Shown one piece after another: positions 9,032 to 17,695 of a stretch of 64,000 nt of DNA (position 1 is its first letter; each line of letters begins with the position of its first letter). The notes under the pieces were generated by a model. The model searched no databases. It had not been told where the DNA came from and worked only from the letters and a program-made list of their open reading frames with translations. This DNA is from CALDTK01 sp965213735 (GTDB lineage Bacteria > Bacteroidota > Bacteroidia > Chitinophagales > Saprospiraceae). The stretch spans positions 682,001 through 746,000 of the forward strand of contig CBDCAB010000006.1 of the NCBI GenBank assembly GCA_965213735.1, read 5' to 3'. The position numbers were made by a program, and so were the translations under genes.

Positions 9032-10456
9032 ATGTCGGCTCCTACCTCTAAACACGCGATGCGATGGAATGTATATGCGCAGGCTGTGGCAGCGGTAGGC
9101 CAGGTGGTGATTACGCTGCTGCTGGTGAGGCTGCTCGAGCCTGCGGAGTTTGGGCGCGTGGCACTAGTTTATCTGGTGGCGGGGCTGGTGGCGCTGCTCG
9201 ATGAAGGCGGCTTTTCGACCAAACTCATCGCCAGTGACGAGCGGCGGAAAACCACCCTCAACGTGATTTTCTACCAGGAGATACTGGTCGGACTTGCCTT
9301 TAGCGCGGGCGTGGTAGCTGTGGCCCCAGCGCTTGCGCTCGCCTTCGATCAACCAGACCTGACGCTCTACCTGCTGGCACTCGCTCCCGTATTTGTGCTG
9401 ACGGGGCCGCGGCGGTTTTACCAGACCCTCTTTCAACGCGACTTCGCCTTTCGTGCTATGGGTCAGGTGCGTATGGCGGCGGTAGTGAGCTATATAGCGG
9501 CAACGCTTGTTTTGGCGCAAGCTGGCTATGGCGTTTGGAGTTTGGTTTGGGGGCTTATCGTGCGCATGATCTTGGAGAGCATCGGCTTTGTGGTGATCGG
9601 CTTGCGGCAATTCGTGCCTCGCCTGCCAAACTTGCGCACTTGGCGCACCGGATACGGCAAGGCGGGCATGGCAAAAGTGAGTGAGCGAGTACTGACCTAC
9701 ACGGTAGAGCGACTCGACATCCTGATCATTGGCAAGGCGCTCGGGCCTGATGCACTGGGCGTTTATGATGTGTTCAAGCGATTCAGCATCGGCTTGTACC
9801 AGCAAGTGGTGCCAATGTTTAGTCGTATCGCATTGCCACGCATGGCCAAGCTGCAAAGTCGACCCGCGGCGCTAGCAAGAGCGTATGTAGAGCAACTCCG
9901 ATTCATCTGTTACCTGCTCTTTCCCGCCTACCTCTTTCAGGTATTTTTTGCCGAGGCCATTGTGCGGCTGCTATTTGGGGAGGATTGGCTGGTCTACTCC
10001 CCGATTTTCGTGTGGATCTCAGTCTTGCTGCTGGTGCGCGGCATCAGCGGTCCGGTAGATGCACTCTTGATGGCGAGGGGATGGGTTCGGCGCGAACTCT
10101 ACTATTCGGCAGTGTTAGTAACTCTGCTAGCAGGTACGCTGCTCTACTTCGTGAGCGACGGGTTAGAGGCAACAGTGGTAGCGGTAACGTGGCTCTACGT
10201 GGTGCTGACGATCCCCATCTACCTCTGGATTGTGCGACCAGCCAGTTATGTGGGGCGTTTGCAGTATTTCCGCACGCTGGCTACGCCGTTTGTCATGGCT
10301 GGGATTGCCTGCTTTGGAGCCCTAGGTTTTTATATCTGGCTGGGGTTGAGTGGAGGCTTCGGCCTGACAGTTGCCATGCTTATGACGGTAGCCTTATACG
10401 CAATGCTGCTGGCAAGCGTTGATCGTGCGGTGAGGGTGCGCATTTTGCGCAAATAA
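9032..10456 (+). CDS. Oligosaccharide flippase (Wzx-like, MOP superfamily)
   Basis: A 474-residue integral membrane protein with about 12 hydrophobic helices. The N-terminal motif 'LVRLLEPAEFGRVALVYLV' is typical of polysaccharide transporters of the MOP/MATE superfamily. Such proteins flip undecaprenyl-linked repeat units across the inner membrane. It is one of three flippases in the window (the others are at 49444 and 62627), suggesting more than one polymer or modular reuse. It is followed after 33 bases by the PorU2-like gene on the same strand. A variant copy of the 14-base motif is at 9509. Confidence 0.88.
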   Translation: MSAPTSKHAMRWNVYAQAVAAVGQVVITLLLVRLLEPAEFGRVALVYLVAGLVALLDEGGFSTKLIASDERRKTTLNVIFYQEILVGLAFSAGVVAVAPALALAFDQPDLTLYLLALAPVFVLTGPRRFYQTLFQRDFAFRAMGQVRMAAVVSYIAATLVLAQAGYGVWSLVWGLIVRMILESIGFVVIGLRQFVPRLPNLRTWRTGYGKAGMAKVSERVLTYTVERLDILIIGKALGPDALGVYDVFKRFSIGLYQQVVPMFSRIALPRMAKLQSRPAALARAYVEQLRFICYLLFPAYLFQVFFAEAIVRLLFGEDWLVYSPIFVWISVLLLVRGISGPVDALLMARGWVRRELYYSAVLVTLLAGTLLYFVSDGLEATVVAVTWLYVVLTIPIYLWIVRPASYVGRLQYFRTLATPFVMAGIACFGALGFYIWLGLSGGFGLTVAMLMTVALYAMLLASVDRAVRVRILRK

Positions 10457-10489
10457 GGCCGACCTTGTCGAGCCACAACACGATGGTAT

Positions 10490-13400
10490 ATGCTCGGAAG
10501 TTTTACTAGGGTTTCGCTGTTTTTCCTGCTAATTTTTCTGCTTTCGCCAAAACCGGCCACAGCACAGCGACTCGTGGCTGGAGACACCCTCTACGGCAAT
10601 GAGTGGATCAACGCCGGGCTAGACTACCTCAAACTCACCACCACTGAGCAAGGAATTTATCGCATCTCGGGAGCTGAGCTAAACGCAGCCGGATGGAGCA
10701 GCTTTAGTGGCGACGAACTAAAACTTACCCAGTTTGGCAAGGAAGTGCCGCTATACGTCTCGACCGACGATGCTTTTGCACCCAATGATTACTGCTTATT
10801 TTATTTAGACCAGGATGCCGTTGCAGCTTATGAAGCCGAGCTATATGAAGATGGTCTAAGTGGTAATCTTAATCCATCTGCTCGATTATTCTCAGATAGT
10901 GTAGCTTTTTACTTATCCCGCCAGCCTGGTACGCACCAGCGCTACACAGTGATTGATGCTAGCACTACAGCTCCTGCCACATTCGATACGAGCGCCTGGA
11001 CTACCCGCTACCCGCTCGCGACCTATGATGCTTATTCATCTGTCACCACCGATCAATTTAACGGAACCTACAGCACCTTCGATAGAGGTGAAGGCTTCAG
11101 CTTGGGTCGCAACTTTCGCACGCTCTTTAATTACGCTGCGGATGAAGTAGATGTAGCCTTTGCACCCCGGCTGGTGCTGCGGGCGATAGCCAGTGATTAC
11201 AATACAGTTCAGCGGCGGCGGCGCGTATCGTTCAAAGGCAATGTGCTGCTCGAGGAGAATGCTAGTCCGAATACACTTTACAACGATACGCTCGAGCTAC
11301 AGTCTGCTTGGCTACTAGGTACTGCGGCTCTTGGGGTGCGCTATGAAGGTCTCGCCAACGGAGCTGATCGCTACGCCGTTGGCCTTGCTAAACTAGAATA
11401 TCGGCGCAAGCTCGTGCCACACAATCAAAGCATGACCTGGCATGTGCGTGCAGGATCTGCCGTCCAGCCCATGCAGTGGCGACAACTCGATCCTGCACAA
11501 GAGTATGCCTTCATCGATGTCATCAACCGGCAGCTGACGCTTAGCAGTGGCGCAAGCACGGTGTATACCCAACTCGGTGTGGGCCGCAGCCAGCAACGCG
11601 GAGAAATGACTTCACTCGCTGATGCACGTACAGCTTCTATCCGGAGTGTGGACTTAAACTTCCAATTCAGCAGAGGCATCGACTACCTCATTGTCAGCTC
11701 CGAGAAGCTAGCCGATTGGAGTCCAAATGCGGATGATTACGCTGCCTTTCGTCGTATGCCGCAGCACGGCGGCTACAATGTACTGCGCGTCAACATCGAG
11801 GATCTGTACGAGCAATTCGGCTACGGCACACCCAACGATCCTCGCGCAGTACGCAACCTCGTCGCGTACCTCAAAAAAAATGCAGCCTTGGAGCGGGTGC
11901 TGCTGCTCGGCAAAGGCCGTACCTTCAACCAGACGCGCTTCCCAGCTCAACTAGCTGACGCCGATAATGCTGACTATTATGTCCCCTCCTTCGGCGAACC
12001 TGCCTCTGACGTCCTGCTCGTAGCGAATGGCATCACCGAGGCACTCGAGGTATCGCTAGGTCGCGTTGCAGCCATCAACAGTAGCCAGCTCAGCATATTT
12101 ATGGATAAAATGGCGGCCGAAGCACGCGTGCGTGCGCTGCCTCAAACAATAGAAGATCGCTTCTGGAGCAAACAAACTATTGTCGTAGGGGGTGGTAAAC
12201 AACCAGATGAGCAGAATCTACTCAAGACCTACTTGCTGCAATTGCACGATGAACTCGAAACAAACCTAGTGGGAGCAGAAACTACGGGTTTGTATAAGAC
12301 CACCACAGATCCAATTCAGTTTGACGCTTCAGAATCTTACTACCGCCGCGTCAATGAAGGGGTAAGTTTGATCACCTTTTTCGGTCATGCCGCTGCCACC
12401 ACATTCGATGTGGCTATTGATGACTTTACCCGCTACAACAACAAAGACAAGTACCCTATCCTCGTTGGCCTCGGCTGCTATTCAGGCAATGCCAACAGTC
12501 CAGGCGAAAGCCTCGGCGAAGAATTCATCTTTACGCCTGATAAGGGCATGGGCGGATTTCTGTCCACCATCGGCCTCAGCTATCCTGGCCCTACGACTGG
12601 AATGCTGCTCGAGGTCTACGATCACCTCGGCGGAGATAAGTTCGGCCAGCCTTTTACAGATGCTTTGCGGCCCGTTATATCTAATGCTCTGCAAGGATTA
12701 GGCGTAGAGCGGAAGCAGTACGCTCAACAACTCATTTATCAGGGCGATCCGGCGCACGGCATCTATGTGCACGAGGAGCCAGATTATATCGTGGATGAGT
12801 CGAGCATACGCATCGGGCCTTCTCCGCTCGTGTCCTCGCTCGACAGCTTTACTGTTAGTTTTGAGGTGCTCAATCTCGGTCGCTCAGACACGACAACCTT
12901 TAGTGTCGAGGTTACCCGCAGCACACCTGGCGCGGCTAATCCTACTGTAGATACCGTTGATGCGGTCGGTGGGATTTATGCTCGTCGCAGCCTCAGCCTC
13001 AACGTCGCAAGCCTCTACCAGGAAGGTGCAGGCTTAAACACATTATCTTTTCGCATACTCCCTCGCATCCAGCAGGGTGCCTTACCTGGAGCTGTCCAAA
13101 ATGATGGCGCAGCGAGCAAGCAATTCTTTGTTGCCAGTTCGGTCGCCAAATTTATCTGGCCTGTACTTCATGCTACAGTGCCACTGAATGGGCTTGATTT
13201 ATACGCCGAATTTGGCAGCCCCTGGTCTGAGGCACATGTGTTTGATCTCGAGCTCGATAAAAACGCTTCCTTCCAGTCGCCAATCCACCGTACACAAGTC
13301 ACTTCTAAATCTTTGATTCGCTATCCATTACCTGCTGGATTTTCAGCTGGAGAGACAGTGTACGCAAGATTGAAATTGGCCGCAGATACGGTCTGGACCT

Positions 13401-15445
13401 ATACCGATTTTACGCTTGAAGCAGATGAGGAGCAATATGGCCGTGCAGTTGGGGAATACAGTCAATTCCTCGCTGGCAATACGAGCCAGTTGCAGCCTCG
13501 GCCAGGTGGCGACTGGCAATTTGGGCAGCAGAGTGTGATCAAGGTGTTGACCAACAAGGAGTTCGACCCTAATGATCCTCCTACTTACGAACAAAACTTG
13601 TCGCCGCCTTACGTATCAGTAATTCCTTGGTACACGCTGGAAGCTGGCATTGTCTTTCTCATAGGTGACAGTCTCACTGGCGATGAGATTCGCAATTCTC
13701 CACCACAGTACGGCTCCATAGATTTAGGCAGTCCTAATCGAGCTTTTGCGTATCCAACTTCCAATGCAGCCGAACGGGCGCTCGCCGTCAATTTCCTGCA
13801 GACGGTGCCCCAACCAGGTGAATTTGTATGGGTGTTTACGGTGTTCCGTCCTGGCTTTGAATTACATGTTGATGAGTGGGCTGCCGACACGGCATTGGGC
13901 TACACAGCAAGTTTGTTTTCGGTTCTTCGCTCTAAAGGTGCTCAACTCTTGCCGGCCTTTGAGGCTGCGGGGACAGTACCCTACACTGCTGTGTATCGCG
14001 AAGGTGAGCCTGGCCTTTTGGCAGAAGATGTAGGCTCGACTCGCTCCTCGGTGCTTGTGACAACGGTAGGTCTTCCTCTCCGACGTCGTACTGGCATATA
14101 CGAAACACCTTTGCTGACCGACATCGACTCGGTGTATAGCTTTAGCTGGTCGCTGGATTCAGCTCGTGCTGACACCAGCAATTTTGCGGACGTAAGGCTA
14201 GTCGCCGTCAATTTAGATGGAAGCACATTCGAGCTGTCGCGGAGTACAGGTTTTAGCGGCAGCTTACCAATAGCGCCCACCATCACACCGGTGCTTGGCT
14301 ACCGCATCATCATCGAGCAGCGTGATGCGTTTCATCGCCGTGCGCTGCCCATCGTGTCGCTGAGCCTGCTCGGCAAGGAGCGTCCTGAGCTGGTGTATGA
14401 TCCGAGTCACGCCCAGCAGCTGGATACTAGTCAGGTGCTTCCGGGAGAAGTGTTCGACTTTGCAATCGGCATTCGCAACGTAAGTCCTACCACAGCGCTT
14501 CCCTTTGCCACCCGCGTAGTAGAACTGGGTAATTCAGACACGCTAGCGACGGCAAGTTTTGGTGAGCTCGATCAATTTGCTGCTACCGTCTGGCGCGATA
14601 CCATCAGTTTTGGCAGAAATGCCGGAGACAAAAGCCTCGCCTTCGAAGTTGAAGCAGCTCGCACTGCTGTCGAGCGTTCGCGGGTGAATAACCTCGCCTT
14701 TTTCGAGACTACAGTCGTTGCTGATGAAGTCGACCCAAGCCTGCGTATTGAAGTTGATGATATACTCGCGCGAAGCAAGATGCTGGTGAGTCCGACCCCT
14801 GAAATTACGATAGCGCTCACCGATGATTATGGCGTTGATCCTGAGATTAGTCCGGAACAAACCCTGGCCTTGACGCTGACCAGTCCCACAGGTGTGACGT
14901 ACGCTTCGAATGCCAATCTCCTTGGGGATTTGCGCATCGTTTCCTCTGCTCACAAAGAGCGCGTCGAGTACGTCTACGAACCCGGCCGCCTGCAGCATGG
15001 CATTTGGATCTTGTCGGTGTCGGCAGTTGATGCTTATGGCAATACCAGTGCAAGCCCGACTCAGCGCATCGAGCTGGAAGTAGACACCACTTTAGCCATT
15101 TCGAATGTGCTGCCTTATCCCAATCCTGCGGTAGATCGGGTGTTCTTTCAGTACGAATTGACGGGCAGTGTGCCGAGCGACTACCAGATTGACATCTACA
15201 CCACGAGTGGCCGCTTGGTCCGCTCGCTAGGACCTGCTGAATTAGGTGATTTGCGTATCGGTGTTGGCTTGACGAGTGGCTTTTGGGACACGACCGATCA
15301 GTATGGTAATAAGCTTGCCCGCGGTGTTTATCTCTATCGCTTCGCCAAAGGAACTGATGGAGAGGGGGAGAGCTTCAAGACGCGCGATAGTCAAATTGAT
15401 GATTATATCAAGTCTGGTTTTGGCAAGTTGGTGCTACTCAGGTAG
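10490..15445 (+). CDS. porU2: PorU2-like C25 (gingipain-family) protein of the type IX secretion system
   Basis: A 1651-residue secreted protein. The signal peptide ends near residue 26 ('PATAQ'). The mature N-terminus contains 'YGNEWINAGLDYLKLTTTEQ', as in PorU/PorU2 proteins. The C25 peptidase domain spans roughly residues 390-770. The expected catalytic dyad is visible as His633 in 'FFGHAAAT' and Cys663 in 'GLGCYSGN', about the spacing seen in gingipains. Beta-rich domains follow, and a C-terminal region from about 1535 has 'PYPNPAVDRVFFQYEL' and ends 'FGKLVLLR'. PorU cleaves the sorting domain of T9SS cargo and attaches it to lipopolysaccharide at the cell surface; PorU2 is a paralogue of less certain role. 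It ends in a 12-base tail-to-tail overlap with the gene at 15434. Confidence 0.88.
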   Translation: MLGSFTRVSLFFLLIFLLSPKPATAQRLVAGDTLYGNEWINAGLDYLKLTTTEQGIYRISGAELNAAGWSSFSGDELKLTQFGKEVPLYVSTDDAFAPNDYCLFYLDQDAVAAYEAELYEDGLSGNLNPSARLFSDSVAFYLSRQPGTHQRYTVIDASTTAPATFDTSAWTTRYPLATYDAYSSVTTDQFNGTYSTFDRGEGFSLGRNFRTLFNYAADEVDVAFAPRLVLRAIASDYNTVQRRRRVSFKGNVLLEENASPNTLYNDTLELQSAWLLGTAALGVRYEGLANGADRYAVGLAKLEYRRKLVPHNQSMTWHVRAGSAVQPMQWRQLDPAQEYAFIDVINRQLTLSSGASTVYTQLGVGRSQQRGEMTSLADARTASIRSVDLNFQFSRGIDYLIVSSEKLADWSPNADDYAAFRRMPQHGGYNVLRVNIEDLYEQFGYGTPNDPRAVRNLVAYLKKNAALERVLLLGKGRTFNQTRFPAQLADADNADYYVPSFGEPASDVLLVANGITEALEVSLGRVAAINSSQLSIFMDKMAAEARVRALPQTIEDRFWSKQTIVVGGGKQPDEQNLLKTYLLQLHDELETNLVGAETTGLYKTTTDPIQFDASESYYRRVNEGVSLITFFGHAAATTFDVAIDDFTRYNNKDKYPILVGLGCYSGNANSPGESLGEEFIFTPDKGMGGFLSTIGLSYPGPTTGMLLEVYDHLGGDKFGQPFTDALRPVISNALQGLGVERKQYAQQLIYQGDPAHGIYVHEEPDYIVDESSIRIGPSPLVSSLDSFTVSFEVLNLGRSDTTTFSVEVTRSTPGAANPTVDTVDAVGGIYARRSLSLNVASLYQEGAGLNTLSFRILPRIQQGALPGAVQNDGAASKQFFVASSVAKFIWPVLHATVPLNGLDLYAEFGSPWSEAHVFDLELDKNASFQSPIHRTQVTSKSLIRYPLPAGFSAGETVYARLKLAADTVWTYTDFTLEADEEQYGRAVGEYSQFLAGNTSQLQPRPGGDWQFGQQSVIKVLTNKEFDPNDPPTYEQNLSPPYVSVIPWYTLEAGIVFLIGDSLTGDEIRNSPPQYGSIDLGSPNRAFAYPTSNAAERALAVNFLQTVPQPGEFVWVFTVFRPGFELHVDEWAADTALGYTASLFSVLRSKGAQLLPAFEAAGTVPYTAVYREGEPGLLAEDVGSTRSSVLVTTVGLPLRRRTGIYETPLLTDIDSVYSFSWSLDSARADTSNFADVRLVAVNLDGSTFELSRSTGFSGSLPIAPTITPVLGYRIIIEQRDAFHRRALPIVSLSLLGKERPELVYDPSHAQQLDTSQVLPGEVFDFAIGIRNVSPTTALPFATRVVELGNSDTLATASFGELDQFAATVWRDTISFGRNAGDKSLAFEVEAARTAVERSRVNNLAFFETTVVADEVDPSLRIEVDDILARSKMLVSPTPEITIALTDDYGVDPEISPEQTLALTLTSPTGVTYASNANLLGDLRIVSSAHKERVEYVYEPGRLQHGIWILSVSAVDAYGNTSASPTQRIELEVDTTLAISNVLPYPNPAVDRVFFQYELTGSVPSDYQIDIYTTSGRLVRSLGPAELGDLRIGVGLTSGFWDTTDQYGNKLARGVYLYRFAKGTDGEGESFKTRDSQIDDYIKSGFGKLVLLR
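10540..10553 (-). repeat. 14-base repeated motif, exact copy
   Basis: Complement GTTTTGGCGAAAGC. Inside the signal peptide of the PorU2-like gene, antisense to it; the gene reads 'LSPKP', a third reading frame. Confidence 0.85.
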
Positions 15446-16558
15446 GGCCCTTACCTGCACTAGCAGCTCCACCCACCTTTTGTACATGTCGAGGTAGGTG
15501 TAGCTAATGGTGGCGGGTGCTGAGCATCGCGGTAAGTGCAGAGCTTTGTGAATTTGCTCTGCCAGCTGCTGCGTGTTACCTCGCTCGAAGCTGAGGTGGG
15601 GTAGGTTCTGCACTGCTTCTGGCAAACCTCCTGCCCTTGCAATTATGACTTGCAGGCCCGCGGCAACATATTCTACAGCTGTAATACCAAAAGCTTCGTG
15701 CAGGCTGGGCACAACTCCAATGGCGGTGCTTTGCGCGAGTTGAGCTAGTTCGTCACGACTTAGTCGACCGTGAAATTTATACGCGACTTTCGGCGGTATT
15801 AGCATGCGGAAATCTTTCTCGAAAACGCTTTCCGCAAAGCCTGCTATATGTATGGTGCCGATGCGACTCGTGAGTTGTGGGTGAGCCAAGGCGCTGAGTA
15901 AACTGCTAAGGCCTCCTCGGTGGGGATCGCTTTTGACGTAGAGGAGGTCAGCCTCAGCGCGCGCTAGTCCTAAGGCTTCATATTCAGTGGGCTTAATGCT
16001 TGGATGCAATACTGCTGGCAGAGTAGGTAGCTTGTATGCTTTCGCCAAAACCTCACTTAAATACCTAGAACAAGCAATGACTCGATGAGCACGCTTGGCC
16101 ACGTATGCCTCGACTATACGCTGAAGGCGCCTGTAGACGTAGCGAGAAAAGTGATCGTAGCTGCGGCGATGTGTGTCGGCTGAGTTGTCGTCATTAATGA
16201 AAGCGATTAGCCTTGCCTGGCCAGGTAGGCCTCGCATTGCAGACACAATGGCTTTCTGCGCATCATTGAAGCAAACCACATCAAATTGCCACAGCTTGTA
16301 GATGTCGCGCAGCTTCTGATGATAGGCGTGGGAGCGGTAATATTTGGCCAGCCGAGACTTCGCGCGGCGGGTATTCATTGTGATGCGGTAGTCTTCGCTT
16401 CGCTGCTCTAGCGGCTCTTCGGTGAGAAAGCGCAAATCAATTTCCGGAGCAGTCTGTTGTGCGTGCGCCTCAGCGAGCAGCACAGCTTTACGGGAAGGTC
16501 CGTGCTGCTGCGATGCCATAAGTTGGGTTACAAATAGCACCTTTAGCCGCTCACGCAT
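15434..16558 (-). CDS. Glycosyltransferase family 4
   Basis: A GT-B glycosyltransferase of about 374 residues starting at the ATG at 16558; an upstream GTG at 16570 is also in frame. The C-terminal half has the retaining GT4 signature 'PSLHEAFGITAVEYVAAG' followed by 'GGLPEAV'. The N-terminal phrases 'QHGPSRKAVLLAEAHA', 'AFINDDNSAD' and 'KSDPHRGGLSSLL' are matched closely in the protein at 45516, so the two are paralogues of one subfamily. It would transfer a sugar from a nucleotide donor to the growing lipid-linked repeat at the cytoplasmic membrane face. Donor and acceptor are unknown. Its start lies almost against that of the divergent gene at 16565. Confidence 0.88.
   Translation of the reverse strand: MRERLKVLFVTQLMASQQHGPSRKAVLLAEAHAQQTAPEIDLRFLTEEPLEQRSEDYRITMNTRRAKSRLAKYYRSHAYHQKLRDIYKLWQFDVVCFNDAQKAIVSAMRGLPGQARLIAFINDDNSADTHRRSYDHFSRYVYRRLQRIVEAYVAKRAHRVIACSRYLSEVLAKAYKLPTLPAVLHPSIKPTEYEALGLARAEADLLYVKSDPHRGGLSSLLSALAHPQLTSRIGTIHIAGFAESVFEKDFRMLIPPKVAYKFHGRLSRDELAQLAQSTAIGVVPSLHEAFGITAVEYVAAGLQVIIARAGGLPEAVQNLPHLSFERGNTQQLAEQIHKALHLPRCSAPATISYTYLDMYKRWVELLVQVRALPE
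16038..16051 (-). repeat. 14-base repeated motif, exact copy
   Basis: Complement GTTTTGGCGAAAGC in the glycosyltransferase at 15434, sense, encoding 'VLAKA'. Confidence 0.85.
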
Positions 16559-16564
16559 AATTTC

Positions 16565-17695
16565 TTGCACTTGTCACTGCCCAACATACTGCTCATTGAT
16601 GCAGAGAGTCATGTTACGGATGTGCAGTACCTGTGTCGGGTGCTTGCTGGTGTGGCCCAAGTACACCTTGCGGCAAAACGTCAGGTAGGACAGGAGCTAC
16701 AGCAGCTTTACGTAGGCGAGGTGACGTGTTATGATGCAGGCGAAGGCTTGGATCAACTACAGGAAGTAGTAGCTGCTTCAGGCGTGACCTTTGTCCATGT
16801 CATAGTCGTCACCGCAGGAGTGGCGCAAAGGCCAATTCTCGACTACTTGCGCCAAACGGGCAGCGCCTTCAGCCTGCTGAGTCACAACCTCAACTACGAG
16901 CTAAACCCAAAGCCACCTCTGCTCCCGGGTGCTGCATCTTGGCTACGTCAACTTAAGTGGCGGTGGCGTGATGGCTATCGGTTGCGACTAGAGCTGGCGA
17001 GGAAGTGTGCCGGCTTGATTGTCTCCAATAAATTGAGTGAGGCCTACGCGCGAACCCTCGATTTTGATGGCCCTATCCTCGCGATGCCTTGGGGTATTCC
17101 TCAAGATGTACCTCGCCTGCAGTCATCTCCGCAGATTCGCCTCATGTTGCCGGGGCAGGTAGATCCTCGTCGGCGTGACCTTACGAGTGTGCTACGACTT
17201 CTCGAGCGTGTACCACATCCGCAGCGGCTCGAGCTACACGTGGTCGGCTCCATCAACAGCAAGAGAGGTGCAGCTTTCATTGCCGATCTTGAGCAGATCT
17301 GCAGCAGACGTTCGATCCACTACACCATCCACGGACGCGTCGCAGCGGATAGGTTCGCGGCACTCATGCGGGAGGCTGATGTGCTGTGGCTGCCGTACGC
17401 TAAAGAGAGTCGCTATCTTTTTGTGCAAGAACGAGGGGGTGTGAGCAAGGTGTCTGGGATTATTCATGATGCCATTCGCGCGCGCAAGTACGTGCTGCTC
17501 GATGCGCGTTATGCCATCGATCCTGGCTGGCCCAGCTTCTGTATTAGATATGATGCTGCTGGAGCATTAGCTGAGCTTGATCAACTCCTTAAAACTAGCC
17601 CTGAATTAAGCGCCTTTGGTCTTCAGCAGCACCACAGGGCCTGGCAGCGTTATTTGGATTCGTTGGGAGTGCCACTCGACTGGGGAAAGCGGTGA
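16565..17695 (+). CDS. GT-B type glycosyltransferase, probable
   Basis: A 376-residue protein with weak but recognisable GT4/GT-B character: an N-terminal Rossmann-like half, then 'GLIVSNKLSEAYAR', 'LELHVVGSINSKRG', 'IHGRVAADRFAALMREADVLWLPY'. The usual EX7E motif is replaced by 'QERGGVSKVSGIIHDAIRARKY'. The start is TTG (16565, or TTG at 16571), since no ATG is available. The 3' end overlaps the convergent gene at 17650 by 46 bases. Its donor is not deducible. It lies alone on the plus strand between minus-strand genes, so its promoter must overlap the start of the 15434 gene. Confidence 0.7.
   Translation: MHLSLPNILLIDAESHVTDVQYLCRVLAGVAQVHLAAKRQVGQELQQLYVGEVTCYDAGEGLDQLQEVVAASGVTFVHVIVVTAGVAQRPILDYLRQTGSAFSLLSHNLNYELNPKPPLLPGAASWLRQLKWRWRDGYRLRLELARKCAGLIVSNKLSEAYARTLDFDGPILAMPWGIPQDVPRLQSSPQIRLMLPGQVDPRRRDLTSVLRLLERVPHPQRLELHVVGSINSKRGAAFIADLEQICSRRSIHYTIHGRVAADRFAALMREADVLWLPYAKESRYLFVQERGGVSKVSGIIHDAIRARKYVLLDARYAIDPGWPSFCIRYDAAGALAELDQLLKTSPELSAFGLQQHHRAWQRYLDSLGVPLDWGKR

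Noticed and set aside
9164..9856. A 230-codon open frame on the minus strand opposite the flippase
   Set aside because: It lies fully antisense to a well-supported membrane protein, is rich in His, Gln and Arg as antisense frames are, and has no recognisable domain.
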